From Emticicia fluvialis (lineage in GTDB: Bacteria > Bacteroidota > Bacteroidia > Cytophagales > Spirosomataceae), in assembly GCF_024793945.1 (NCBI RefSeq), contig NZ_JANUSD010000011.1:62001-126000 (forward strand): a stretch of 64,000 nt of DNA. The letters are read 5' to 3'. The notes beneath the pieces are model-generated. The model had not been told where the DNA came from. It worked only from the letters and a program-made list of their open reading frames with translations, and searched no databases. Every line of letters begins with the position of its first letter. Position 1 is the first letter of the stretch. The position numbers and the translations under genes are program-made. Of this stretch, positions 8,862 through 17,903 are shown one piece after another.

Positions 8862-11306
8862 TTACTCAGATTTCAAACTCTTTACAGGGTTCATTAATGC
8901 GGCTCTGATGGAATGAAAACTAATTGTAAACAGGGCAATTAAGACCAATAATATACCTGCCAGTGCAAAAATCCACCAATATAACTCGGTTCGGTGGGCA
9001 AAATCCTTTAACCAGTTCTGCATGGCAAAATAGGCCACCGGTGTTGCTATTACGAATGCAACGGCTACCATTTTCAGGAAGTCGATTGAGATAAGGCCAA
9101 CGATACCACTGATACTGGCACCTAAAACTTTACGGATACCTATTTCTTTGGTACGTTGCTCTAGCACTATAAGCGCCACTGCAAACAGCCCCATACAAGA
9201 AAGCAAAACGGCTATACCTGCTGCCAGGCTGAATATCTGAGACAGGCGCTCTTCTTTCTTATACCAGCGGTCAACGTTTTCATTAATAAAAGAGCCATTA
9301 AATTCTTCGGTAGGCGCCAGCTTTTTCCATGTATTTTTTACTAATTCCATCGACTCACTCAGGTTCTTTGTCTGTGTGCGAATCAAAATATAGTTTACAC
9401 TGCCTTTAGGTGCCATTTCAAGTGTGATTGAACGGCCTTCTCTGCGAAGCGAATACAGATAGAAGTCAGGAATTACACCTATAATTCTCTGCCGTCCAAT
9501 TGCTGAATCTGGCATCAGAAATTTATCAACCACAAGGGTTTCACCCATTTGTTTCACCAGACTTTCGGTTACAATTAAAGCCGTAGAGTCGGTACCAAAT
9601 GCCGGGGAGAAATCGCGCCCCTGTATGGTTTTTATACCAAGCGTTTTCAGAAAATCATAATCCACATAAAGCCAGTCGCTTATAATAGGACGTACATTTT
9701 TAGTGTCGTTTTCATTAGGATAATAATCAAACCCGGCGGTGCTTCTGGAAGAGGCACCATCAAGCCCATTACCAAAATTAATGCCCGAACCACTAACTGA
9801 TACGATAGAAGGATACCTGGCAAGCTCATTTTTTATTTGCTTTACAGCAGTTTTATGGTCTAAAGCGCTACCAATAGGCACGCTTATAACCTGCTCTTTG
9901 TCATAGCCAAGCGGTTTGTTTTTCAGGTATTGCAGCTGTTCAAATATCACAATTGTACAACTGATAAGCAGACATGAAATTGAAAACTGAACAATAATCA
10001 ACGAATTACGTAATACACCGGGTTTCTTTTTTGTAAGCCTGCCTTTCAATACTTCTACAATATTAAAACGAGAAGACACAAACGCAGGGTACCCGCCTGC
10101 AATGAGGGTTACTAGCAAAAAGCCAGGCAACACAATAACCAGATTGGAAGAATTCAGAAAGTTTTCAATAGATAGGCTTGATTGAAACAAACTATTAAAC
10201 TGTGGCAGAAAACCATAAGCTGCCGCCAGACCTAAAAATATAGCCAATGTGCAAATCAAAAACGATTCTCCCCAGCCTTGTATAAAAAGTTGCCCTTTGT
10301 TAGCTCCCAGCGACTTCCGCACACCTACTTCTTTGGCCTGTGTTAATGATTTGGCTATGGTAAGGTTAATAAAGTTGATAGAGGCTATGAGCACTATCAG
10401 CAAGGCAATTATTAACAAAGTATAGATATAGCTTTTACTTACGCCACTGCCCCAACCCGTAATGGTATCGAAATGCACATCTTTAAGCGGCATCATTAAC
10501 AAACTCAGGTATTGCCCTTGCCCGTTCTTCATTTTGCCAGATTTCCGGGCGTCTTCTAAGGCGGGTTTCATGTATTTACTTACCAGTGCCTCAAACCGCT
10601 TTTCAGTAGCCGCCTGGGTAGCGTTTTCTGCAAGCTTTACATATACCTGATGATTCTGGCTTGTCCATTTGTCTTTTATAGCTTCATAGCTGCCATGATT
10701 CTCAGACCTGATGAGAACGTCATACTCAATGCTTGAGTTTTTAGGGGCATCGTCAATAACGCCGGTTACCACAAAAGGTGTTTTACCCGTGGCCAGGTCA
10801 ATAAGTAGTTGCTTACCCAAGGGGTCTACTTTACCAAATATATTCTCAGCTGTGGTTTTGCTGATAACCATACCGTTTTTATCTGCCAGAGCAGAATTAA
10901 CATTGCCTTTCAGCAGAGGAAAAGAAAAAACCTTCAGGAAGTCGGCATCAACGGTTCTGACATTCTTTTCAAATTTCTTACCGTTATAAATAATTGGCCC
11001 ACCTCCCCAGTTTATGCGGGTAGCCGCTTCTACCTCCGGATACTCGGCTTTTAAAGCAGATGTAAGCGGATAGGCCATAGCAGCGCTGTATTCTGGCTTA
11101 CCCAACTTATCTACACTATTAAAATAGAGATAGTAAACCCGGTTGGCATCTTTATGAAAAGTATCATAAGAAAACTCGTAAGCCACAGTCAGGTAAAGCA
11201 GAATACTACTGCCAAAAGCCACAGATAGGCCAATAATATTAATGGCAGTATGCGTCTTGTTTTTCAACAACTTACGAAAAGCTATTTTTAAGTAATTTCG
11301 TATCAT
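8862..11306 (-). CDS. MacB/FtsX-type ABC transporter permease
   Basis: 814 residues, the longest copy. The N-terminal helix reads INIIGLSVAFGSSILLYLT and is followed by AYEFSYDTFHKD, very like the next gene upstream (11416-13839), so these two are probably the most recent duplicates of the set. Module 1 carries KEVGVRKSLGANKGQL, module 2 KEIGIRKVLGASISG; the tail is MNPVKSLKSE. The extracytoplasmic domains are a little longer than in the 795-residue copies. The 109-bp spacer before it has only half of the dyad repeat. Function is inferred from the family and context: inner-membrane part of an ATP-driven, adaptor-linked exporter. Confidence 0.94.
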   Translation of the reverse strand: MIRNYLKIAFRKLLKNKTHTAINIIGLSVAFGSSILLYLTVAYEFSYDTFHKDANRVYYLYFNSVDKLGKPEYSAAMAYPLTSALKAEYPEVEAATRINWGGGPIIYNGKKFEKNVRTVDADFLKVFSFPLLKGNVNSALADKNGMVISKTTAENIFGKVDPLGKQLLIDLATGKTPFVVTGVIDDAPKNSSIEYDVLIRSENHGSYEAIKDKWTSQNHQVYVKLAENATQAATEKRFEALVSKYMKPALEDARKSGKMKNGQGQYLSLLMMPLKDVHFDTITGWGSGVSKSYIYTLLIIALLIVLIASINFINLTIAKSLTQAKEVGVRKSLGANKGQLFIQGWGESFLICTLAIFLGLAAAYGFLPQFNSLFQSSLSIENFLNSSNLVIVLPGFLLVTLIAGGYPAFVSSRFNIVEVLKGRLTKKKPGVLRNSLIIVQFSISCLLISCTIVIFEQLQYLKNKPLGYDKEQVISVPIGSALDHKTAVKQIKNELARYPSIVSVSGSGINFGNGLDGASSRSTAGFDYYPNENDTKNVRPIISDWLYVDYDFLKTLGIKTIQGRDFSPAFGTDSTALIVTESLVKQMGETLVVDKFLMPDSAIGRQRIIGVIPDFYLYSLRREGRSITLEMAPKGSVNYILIRTQTKNLSESMELVKNTWKKLAPTEEFNGSFINENVDRWYKKEERLSQIFSLAAGIAVLLSCMGLFAVALIVLEQRTKEIGIRKVLGASISGIVGLISIDFLKMVAVAFVIATPVAYFAMQNWLKDFAHRTELYWWIFALAGILLVLIALFTISFHSIRAALMNPVKSLKSE

Positions 11307-11415
11307 AGCCCCTGGTTTTAATGATTAAATTATATCTTTACCCCAAACGGTAGTATTTCAGACTTTCAGTATTCCCGATATTGGCTTTTTTGTTCCCCTT
11401 CAGGGGTTAGGGGCG

Positions 11416-13839
11416 TTACTCACTTTTAAGCGATTTTACCGGATTCATCAAAGCGGCCCTGATTGACTGGTAGCTTACCGTAAACAAGGCAATCATAATG
11501 GCTGTGGCGCCTGCTACTGCAAAAATCCACCAGCTTATGTTCGTTTGGTAGGCGAAATCCTCAATCCATTTATTCATCAGGTAGTAAGCCAATGGCGTGG
11601 CCAGCAGGATGGCTATTAAAACAAGGCTCAGAAACTCTTTTGAAAGCAGCATAACCAGATTTGGGATACTGGCGCCCAATACTTTACGGATGCCTATTTC
11701 TTTGGTACGCTGCGCCATTATCATCAGCGCAATGGCAAACAGCCCCATGCAGGAAAGAATAATGGTAAGCACTGCGGCGCTCATCACAATCTGCGACATC
11801 CGCTCTTCTTTTCTATATTGATTATTGGTGTTTTCGTCAAGAAACGACGGAAGGAATTCTGATTTAGGCGCAATTTCTTTATAGGCATTGCCTATTACAT
11901 CTACAATTGATTTGGGAGCATCAGGAGCCAGTTTTACAAAAACATAGTTGATGCCAAAATCGCCGGGCATCATAAAAGTTATGGCTTCTATTTTATTTTT
12001 TAATGATTCAAAATGGTAGTCTTTTACAACGCCCACTATGGTTTTGCCGATACTATCGCCAATAGCTACTTTTTTGCCAATCGGGTCTTTGTAGCCCATT
12101 TGCTTGGCCATGGTTTCATTGATGATACATCCGCGGTCTTTATCGGTTGTAAACTGCCGAGAAAAGTCGCGGCCTTCTACCAGCTTTAACCCAAGTGTTT
12201 TTATGTAGTCGTAATCAATAGTCAGGCCATTGGTTCTATAGCTTTTACCTTCCATCTCAAAAGTAAACACTGATTTTGAACTTGACCCGTCCTTTCCTCT
12301 GCCGATGTTGATATCAGCGCCTGATATTACCAGAATCCTTGAGTCATTGGCCAGTTTATTGCGCACGTAGTCAAGCACCTTGCTGCCCTGTACCTCATTA
12401 CCTATCGGAAAACTAATCACCTGTGTTTCATCAAAACCCAAAGGTTTGTTACGCAGGAAATCAATCTGTTTCCAGATTATTAACGTACAGCTAATCAATA
12501 AAATAGCAATGCTGAATTGCGCCACAATCAACGCGCTTCTGATTCCCCCAGAACGCGAGCTTACTTTTACTTTGCCCTTTAGCACTTCTATGGTATTAAA
12601 CCGGGCAACGGCCAATGCCGGGTAACCACCTGCTATAAGGGTTATAACCAGAAAACTAAGCAATAGCAATATACCGACTGTGGGATTAAGCAGATTATGA
12701 AACGTCAGCTCGCTTCTGAACATGGCATTGTACTGTGGCATAAGCATGGTGGCCAGTACGCATCCTAAACCAAAGGCCATAACGCATATAATAAATGCCT
12801 CGCCCCAGAACTGACCCACAATCTGGGTTTTCAATGCTCCCAGGGCTTTTCTCATGCCCACTTCTTTGGCGCGGGTCATTGAGCGGGCAATAGACAGATT
12901 AATAAAATTAATACAGGCTATTAACAAAATGAGCCCGCTTATAACCAGCAGAATATACGGGTAAGTAATATCAATAGCCCGGTTGCCTTCAGCCTGTTTG
13001 TTAAAATGTAATCCGATTAGTGGTGCTATTCTAACACTTATAATTTCTCCTCTGTCATCAGGTTTCGCACCCTCTTTTTTTAGCTGGTCTATGCTTCCTT
13101 TAAAATATTTTCCGGCAAAAGACTTCATTTGCTTTTCTAAACTCTCAGCTTCTACCTTATCGGCCAACTGCACGTAGGCATCATGGTAATTTGAATTCCA
13201 ACTGTCTTTTGTATCTTTATATTCTGGGTTGTTTTCAAAACGCATCAGTATTTCATTCTCTAACGATGAGTTTTTAGGAGCCTTTTCTACCACACCCGTT
13301 ACCACAAACGCTTCAACTTGCCCGCCAAAATTCATATTAATTGTTTTCCCTATCGGGTCTGCCTTGCCGAATATATTCGCTGCCACTTCTTCATTTAAAA
13401 CCACACTCCGAAGGTCGTTCAAGGCCGTAGCCGGACTCCCCTTCAGCATTTTAAATGAAAACATCTTCAGGAAATCGGCGTCTACATACCTTATGCTCTC
13501 GTCAATCGTCTTTTCCCCTTGCATAATCTGCACACCACCCCCTACAATGCGGGTGGCATATTTTATTTCAGAGCCAAAATCAGAAATTAAAGCCGGAGTA
13601 AGCGGCGCAGGCATGTTGCCCTGGTAATGTATTTTATCTGGTTGATTAATTTTAAAGTAGACCTTAAAGATGCGGTCTTTATTGGCCTGGAAGTCGTCGA
13701 AGGTAAATTCAAACCAGGCAGTAAGAAACAATAAAATGGCGCTCCCGAAAGCAATAGAGAGCCCAACAACGTTGATTGAAGTATAAGATTTATTCTTCCA
13801 AAGGTTTCGGAATGCGATTTTGAAATAATTTTTTAACAT
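11416..13839 (-). CDS. MacB/FtsX-type ABC transporter permease (first of the array)
   Basis: 807 residues, starting MLKNYFKIAFRNLWKNK. It is the promoter-proximal permease, 151 bp downstream of the ATPase gene, with an intervening hairpin at 13895-13922. The first helix INVVGLSIAFGSAILLFL matches the 8862-11306 copy. Module 1 has KEVGMRKALGALKTQI, module 2 KEIGIRKVLGASIPN, and the end is MNPVKSLKSE. All expected segments are present. If only one permease were needed for a working exporter this would be the best candidate by position; the other five could widen substrate range or change dosage (inference). Confidence 0.94.
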   Translation of the reverse strand: MLKNYFKIAFRNLWKNKSYTSINVVGLSIAFGSAILLFLTAWFEFTFDDFQANKDRIFKVYFKINQPDKIHYQGNMPAPLTPALISDFGSEIKYATRIVGGGVQIMQGEKTIDESIRYVDADFLKMFSFKMLKGSPATALNDLRSVVLNEEVAANIFGKADPIGKTINMNFGGQVEAFVVTGVVEKAPKNSSLENEILMRFENNPEYKDTKDSWNSNYHDAYVQLADKVEAESLEKQMKSFAGKYFKGSIDQLKKEGAKPDDRGEIISVRIAPLIGLHFNKQAEGNRAIDITYPYILLVISGLILLIACINFINLSIARSMTRAKEVGMRKALGALKTQIVGQFWGEAFIICVMAFGLGCVLATMLMPQYNAMFRSELTFHNLLNPTVGILLLLSFLVITLIAGGYPALAVARFNTIEVLKGKVKVSSRSGGIRSALIVAQFSIAILLISCTLIIWKQIDFLRNKPLGFDETQVISFPIGNEVQGSKVLDYVRNKLANDSRILVISGADINIGRGKDGSSSKSVFTFEMEGKSYRTNGLTIDYDYIKTLGLKLVEGRDFSRQFTTDKDRGCIINETMAKQMGYKDPIGKKVAIGDSIGKTIVGVVKDYHFESLKNKIEAITFMMPGDFGINYVFVKLAPDAPKSIVDVIGNAYKEIAPKSEFLPSFLDENTNNQYRKEERMSQIVMSAAVLTIILSCMGLFAIALMIMAQRTKEIGIRKVLGASIPNLVMLLSKEFLSLVLIAILLATPLAYYLMNKWIEDFAYQTNISWWIFAVAGATAIMIALFTVSYQSIRAALMNPVKSLKSE

Positions 13840-13894
13840 AGTTTTTCATAATTATGATTATACAAGAATCCTTCGGAAGGCAATAGCAATGCGA

Positions 13895-13922
13895 GCTTAC
13901 TATATTTTTGGTTATAGTAAGC
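13895..13922 (-). other. Perfect 10-bp stem-loop between ATPase gene and permease array
   Basis: Arms GCTTACTATA (13895-13904) and TATAGTAAGC (13913-13922) enclose an 8-nt loop. On the minus-strand transcript no T-run follows, so a classical terminator is unlikely. An mRNA processing or stability element, or an operator, fits better. Confidence 0.6.
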
Positions 13923-13990
13923 CCATTTTATATCAATGTTGCTTTAATTAAGTATACCTTATGAGACTAAAGCTCTGGTAAGGCAGTTAA

Positions 13991-14668
13991 TTAAACGTGG
14001 AAGTTTTCAGTTACAACCTTGCCGTCAAACAGGTTAATGATTCGGTGAGAAAAGCCTGCATCATAAGGTGAGTGGGTAACCATAATAATGGTTGTGCCTT
14101 CGTTGTTCAATTCCTGAAGCAACTTCATTACCTCTTCTCCATTGGTTGAGTCAAGGTTACCAGTAGGCTCATCGGCCAGAATCAACTTTGGTTTGGCCAC
14201 TACGGCACGGGCAATAGCAACACGTTGTTGCTGGCCACCCGATAGCTGCTGCGGAAAGTGATTACGGCGGTGCATGATGTTCATGCGCTCTAATACTTCT
14301 TCAACTTTTTTCTTGCGTTCGGTAACCGGAGTTTTCAGATACAAAAGCGGAAGCTCTACGTTTTCAAAAACGGTTAGCTCATCAATCAGGTTAAAGCTCT
14401 GAAAAACAAACCCGATATTACCTTTGCGGTGAGAAGCCCGCTCTCTCTCACTAAGTTTTGCCACTTCCACTCCATAAAAGTCATAGCTTCCTTCTGATGG
14501 ATTATCCAGCAAACCCATGATATTGAGCAGAGTTGATTTTCCGCAACCAGACGGCCCCATAATAGCCACAAACTCGCCATCTTTGATGCTCATATCAATG
14601 CCATTGAGGGCTGTGGTTTCCACCTCTTCGGTAGTGAACACTTTCTGAAGATTAGATATTTTAATCAT
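13991..14668 (-). CDS. ABC transporter ATP-binding protein, MacB/LolD type
   Basis: 225 residues from the ATG at 14666-14668; the frame extends upstream only through a TTG that would add 19 residues without similarity to the family. Walker A is GPSGCGKST, the Q-loop region is NIGFVFQSFNLIDELTV, the signature is LSGGQQQRVAIARA, Walker B is LILADEPTGNLDS and the H-loop is IIMVTHS. These features belong to the MacB/LolD/FtsE group of ATPases that work with FtsX-type permeases rather than importers. It is the only ATPase gene here, placed between adaptor and permeases, so it probably energises all six permeases as a dimer on the cytoplasmic face. Confidence 0.95.
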   Translation of the reverse strand: MIKISNLQKVFTTEEVETTALNGIDMSIKDGEFVAIMGPSGCGKSTLLNIMGLLDNPSEGSYDFYGVEVAKLSERERASHRKGNIGFVFQSFNLIDELTVFENVELPLLYLKTPVTERKKKVEEVLERMNIMHRRNHFPQQLSGGQQQRVAIARAVVAKPKLILADEPTGNLDSTNGEEVMKLLQELNNEGTTIIMVTHSPYDAGFSHRIINLFDGKVVTENFHV

Positions 14669-14799
14669 AATTTTGTTTTTAGGTTTGCGAAAATGGAAAA
14701 GTAGAATGGAGAACGTATGCCTCAACTATTCTCTGCTTCTTTCCATGTTCAATTTATATCTTTAAGTTAATAATCTGCTTTAAACTATTGGTTGGCTAA

Positions 14800-14818
14800 C
14801 GGCACTTAATTGGTGCCG
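14800..14818 (-). other. Inverted repeat downstream of adaptor gene
   Basis: CGGCAC (14800-14805) and GTGCCG (14813-14818) flank TTAATTG. It lies in the 208-bp gap between the adaptor stop and the ATPase start. No T-run follows on the minus strand. It could be a weak terminator or protein-binding site; nothing decides between these. Confidence 0.35.
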
Positions 14819-14876
14819 GCATTGAGTCTTTAAATGTTGTACCAAGAAAGAATGTTTTTTATCGATACCCACCCCT

Positions 14877-16127
14877 TTACTTCAATTGAAGCACTTCGTT
14901 GTCGCCAAAGTTTTCGTATGACGAAGTAATTACCTTTTCGCCCACCTCAAGCCCTTCCAGTACTTCAAAGAATTCAGGATTTTTACGACCCAAAGTAATT
15001 TTGCGTTTTACAGCTTTGGTTCCAGACTTATCTACCACATATACCCAGTTTCCGCCGGTATCTGAGAAGAAACCACCAACAGGCAGCAATACCGCTTTGG
15101 TAGCTTTGCCTAACTCGAGACGGATGGGTGATGACTGCCCTCTCTTAATACCTTCTGGTACTCCCTTCGAGAAAATCATGTCTACCTGAAAACGTCCGTT
15201 GCGAACTTCGGGATATATTTTGGTAATTTCAAGCGGATACTCTTTTCCGTTAAACTCAAAAGAGCCGCCAAGACCTGAAAAAATTCTTGAAATATAGTGT
15301 TCATCAATATCTACACGCATTTTAAATCCGTTCAGGTCATCTATCTGCCCGATGTTCTGGCCCTGGCTGATGTTTGAACCTACCTCAACATCAATAGATG
15401 ACAACAAACCTGAAACGGGGGCTTTTACTACCAGATTCTCTAGTGTTTCGCGCCATAGCTGAACGTTCTTCTGGGTGCGCTCCAAGGTGCCCTCCAACTG
15501 TTTAATCTGCATGGCGGAGTTTTCTTCCTGATACTTTTGCGATTCCACATCAATTTCGCGTTGGCTTAACAGTTTTTCATAATCGCGTTTGGCTTTCAGA
15601 TAATCTGCCTCTGGTATCACTTTGTCTGCATATAGTTTTTTGTTTCTGTCGTAGAGGTCTTTTGCCTGGTCGGTCAGGAAATCCAGGTCAGACATATTTT
15701 TGCGAATCGTAAATTTCTCCACCTTCAACCGCTGGCGCGTATTCTGCAGGTCATTCACCAATCGGCTGGCTTCTGTTTCCGACTGCAGGAAATTCAGTTT
15801 AAGGTTCTGGTTCTCCAGTTTCAGAATAACCTGGCCTTGTTTTACCATATTACCACCGTCTACTACTTTTTCTTTTACGTACCCACCCACAATGGCATCC
15901 AGACGGATAATTCTTAAAGGTAAAACCACACCTGTTACCACAATAAATTCATCAAAATTACCATTAGACACCTGCGAAATCGTCATTTTATCTTTTTCGG
16001 CATTCAGAGTCGAGCGGCGGTCTGCAAAAAGCAGGCTGTAGGCTGCAAATGAAGCAAATAATACTCCGCCGAGGGTTAACAGGATTCGTTGTTTATTCCA
16101 GAATTTCTTTTTAATCTGCTTGTCCAT
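14877..16127 (-). CDS. HlyD/MacA-type periplasmic adaptor (membrane fusion protein)
   Basis: 416 residues from ATG at 16125-16127 (MDKQIKKKFWNKQ). A TTG 39 bp upstream would add residues unlike the family, so the internal ATG is preferred. One N-terminal anchor helix (about residues 14-34) is followed by a lipoyl-type half (GGYVKEKVVDGGNMVKQGQ), a long coiled coil (about residues 105-235), the second lipoyl half (LENLVVKAPVSGLLSS), a beta-barrel and a C-terminal domain with LLPVGGFF. Family role: periplasmic link between an inner-membrane ABC exporter and an outer-membrane TolC-like channel. No TolC homologue is in the window, so the outer channel must be encoded elsewhere. First gene of the export operon; divergent from the response regulator. 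Confidence 0.93.
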   Translation of the reverse strand: MDKQIKKKFWNKQRILLTLGGVLFASFAAYSLLFADRRSTLNAEKDKMTISQVSNGNFDEFIVVTGVVLPLRIIRLDAIVGGYVKEKVVDGGNMVKQGQVILKLENQNLKLNFLQSETEASRLVNDLQNTRQRLKVEKFTIRKNMSDLDFLTDQAKDLYDRNKKLYADKVIPEADYLKAKRDYEKLLSQREIDVESQKYQEENSAMQIKQLEGTLERTQKNVQLWRETLENLVVKAPVSGLLSSIDVEVGSNISQGQNIGQIDDLNGFKMRVDIDEHYISRIFSGLGGSFEFNGKEYPLEITKIYPEVRNGRFQVDMIFSKGVPEGIKRGQSSPIRLELGKATKAVLLPVGGFFSDTGGNWVYVVDKSGTKAVKRKITLGRKNPEFFEVLEGLEVGEKVITSSYENFGDNEVLQLK

Positions 16128-16225
16128 TGTATTCTTTAAAATTGCCGTACAATTTGCTTCTGACAAATTGCCGCAGTGACTGTTAGTTTAATTGATTAAT
16201 TGCGATTTAAATCTGTAATTCCTTA

Positions 16226-16243
16226 ATTCACAATGTGTGCCAA
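16226..16243 (-). promoter_or_regulatory. Possible sigma-54 (-24/-12) promoter for the export operon
   Basis: On the minus strand the sequence reads TTGGCACACATTGTGAAT. The -24 half TTGGCAC matches the sigma-54 consensus fully; at the right spacing (10 nt after GG) the -12 dinucleotide is GA rather than GC, so the match is imperfect. It lies about 100 bp before the adaptor start. Confidence 0.35.
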
Positions 16244-16295
16244 ATATTTCAAATAACTGATTATCAGCACTTTATTAAATATTTACTCTTTAGAA

Positions 16296-16313
16296 TTGTC
16301 CGTTTTCGGACAA
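16296..16313. promoter_or_regulatory. Candidate upstream activator site (inverted repeat)
   Basis: Perfect 7-bp arms TTGTCCG and CGGACAA around TTTT. Its centre is about 85 bp upstream of the start predicted from the sigma-54-like element, the usual distance for NtrC-type activator sites. An extra half-site lies two helical turns away. Confidence 0.4.
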
Positions 16314-16482
16314 CACTTGTACGCACACGGACGAATGGCTGAAAAGCACTAAATTAACAGAAAAAATTAATCAGTTTATTATCAATTAGTTATCTTCGTC
16401 TTAAGAAAGTTATACTTTGAAAGGTATAATTTTTGTCGTAAAATGCATAAAACTACCTGATATTCTAATCTGACCCCGAATT

Positions 16483-17835
16483 ATGTCTAAACTATTGATA
16501 ATTGATGATGATGTAGATGTACTAAGCGCTGCTAAATTATTCCTGAAAAGACATTTTACTCAAGTTGATATTGAAAAAAATCCGGAGCGAATACCTTTTC
16601 TGGTTTCTAACGGGGATTACGACGTTATTTTGCTGGACATGAATTTCACACGTGACGTAAACACCGGTAAAGAAGGTTTTGAATGGCTCGACCGTATCCT
16701 GGATATAGACCCGAAGGCTTCTGTTGTGTTATTTACTGCATACGGAGATGTGGAAATGGCCGTGCGTGCCATTAAAGTTGGTGCGTCTGACTTTGTGCTG
16801 AAACCCTGGGAAAACGAAAAATTACTGGCCACGATGCAGTCGGCACTGGAAATCAGAGAACACCGAACAGGCAAAACACCAACGGTAAAACGCAAAGCCG
16901 AAGGTAAAGTTGAGATAATAGGCAAAAGCCCTGCCATGCTTAAAATTTTTGAGACCATTGAGCGTGTGGCAGCTACAGATGCCAATATTCTGATACTGGG
17001 CGAAAACGGAACCGGAAAGGATGTAATAGCAAGGGCATTACACGAAAGATCGGACCGGGCAGAAAGCCCTTTTGTACATGCCGACCTGGGGTCAATATCA
17101 GAGTCTTTGTTTGAGAGCGAGTTGTTTGGCCATGTAAAAGGGGCTTTTACCGATGCGCGGGAAGACCGCTTGGGCCGCTTTGAAGAAGCCAACGGCGGTA
17201 CGATATTTCTGGACGAAATTGGCAATATACCTTTGCCTTTACAAGCCAAACTGCTGACGGTATTGCAGAACCGGAGTGTAACCAAAGTTGGTTCAAACAA
17301 ATCAAAAAACGTTGATGTACGGCTTATCTGCGCAACCAACGAGCCAATTCATGCCCGTGTGGCGCAGCGCACTTTCAGACAGGATTTACTTTACCGTATC
17401 AATACCATTGAAATCAAACTTCCGGCTTTACGAGAAAGAACGGAGGATATTCTGCCACTTGCTGAACATTTTCTTAAGATTTATCGTAAAAAATATAACC
17501 GCCCGGTTAGCAGCATCAGCGCTGCTTTGGTAAAACAACTGCAACGCTACCAATGGCCTGGCAACGTGCGTGAGCTGCAACATGCCATTGAACGGGCTGT
17601 AATATTGTGCCAGGGCAACGTACTGCAACCTGAAGACTTTTTTGAAGGCCACCCTTTTGAAAAGCAGCAGGATTCGATGCCGTCTTTTGAACAGACATTC
17701 CAGCTGGATGAAATGGAAAAGATGCTGATCATTAAAACCCTGAAGAAATTTAATGGTAACATAACCGAGGCCGCCCGCGAAATGGGTCTTACCCGGCAAG
17801 CCTTGTATAGACGAGTAGAGAAATACGGGATTTAA
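16483..17835 (+). CDS. NtrC-family sigma-54-dependent response regulator
   Basis: 450 residues. Receiver domain (about 1-120) with acidic pocket DDD (8-10), phospho-acceptor D52 in ILLDMNF, T in LFTAYG and K in FVLKPWEN. AAA+ domain (about 140-375) with Walker A GENGTGKD, the sigma-54 loop as GAFTDA at 220-225 (the classical form is GAFTGA), and Walker B GGTIFLDEIG. C-terminal Fis-type helix-turn-helix (about 410-450): NITEAAREMGLTRQALYRR. Family role: on phosphorylation it oligomerises at upstream sites and opens sigma-54 promoters. It is divergent from the adaptor gene, suggesting that it controls the exporter. No histidine kinase gene adjoins it. A strong hairpin follows its stop. Confidence 0.95.
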   Translation: MSKLLIIDDDVDVLSAAKLFLKRHFTQVDIEKNPERIPFLVSNGDYDVILLDMNFTRDVNTGKEGFEWLDRILDIDPKASVVLFTAYGDVEMAVRAIKVGASDFVLKPWENEKLLATMQSALEIREHRTGKTPTVKRKAEGKVEIIGKSPAMLKIFETIERVAATDANILILGENGTGKDVIARALHERSDRAESPFVHADLGSISESLFESELFGHVKGAFTDAREDRLGRFEEANGGTIFLDEIGNIPLPLQAKLLTVLQNRSVTKVGSNKSKNVDVRLICATNEPIHARVAQRTFRQDLLYRINTIEIKLPALRERTEDILPLAEHFLKIYRKKYNRPVSSISAALVKQLQRYQWPGNVRELQHAIERAVILCQGNVLQPEDFFEGHPFEKQQDSMPSFEQTFQLDEMEKMLIIKTLKKFNGNITEAAREMGLTRQALYRRVEKYGI

Positions 17836-17857
17836 TGCGCAGATTTTACCTGAATAT

Positions 17858-17903
17858 AAACAGAAAGGCCGGCTTAACCAGATTGAAGCCGGCCTTTCTG
17901 TTT
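17858..17903. terminator. Bidirectional terminator between convergent genes
   Basis: Perfect 18-bp stem (17858-17875 with 17886-17903) around a 10-nt loop; the core is AAAGGCCGGCTT and its complement. The ends are AAAC/GTTT, giving T-rich tails on both strands. The stop codon of the minus-strand neighbour (17902-17904) overlaps it. Confidence 0.8.

Larger units (their letters stand above)
16128..16482. promoter_or_regulatory. Divergent control region between adaptor operon and response regulator
   Basis: 355 bp without a gene, AT-rich. Contents that can be pointed to: an inverted repeat TTGTCCG-TTTT-CGGACAA at 16296-16313; a further half-site CGGACGA at 16328-16334, 21 bp on; a sigma-54-like element on the minus strand at 16226-16243; and a dyad TATAC...GTATA at 16411-16428, about 55 bp before the regulator start. 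The layout suits control of the exporter by the regulator encoded alongside. Confidence 0.5.

Noticed and set aside
14669..14725. Longer ATPase protein starting at TTG 14725
   Set aside because: The extra 19 residues have no similarity to ABC ATPases, while the ATG at 14668 gives the standard IKISNLQKVF start.
16617..17339. 240-codon open frame on the minus strand
   Set aside because: It is fully antisense to the response regulator, which has all expected motifs. The translation is Ser-rich without any family pattern; a shadow frame.
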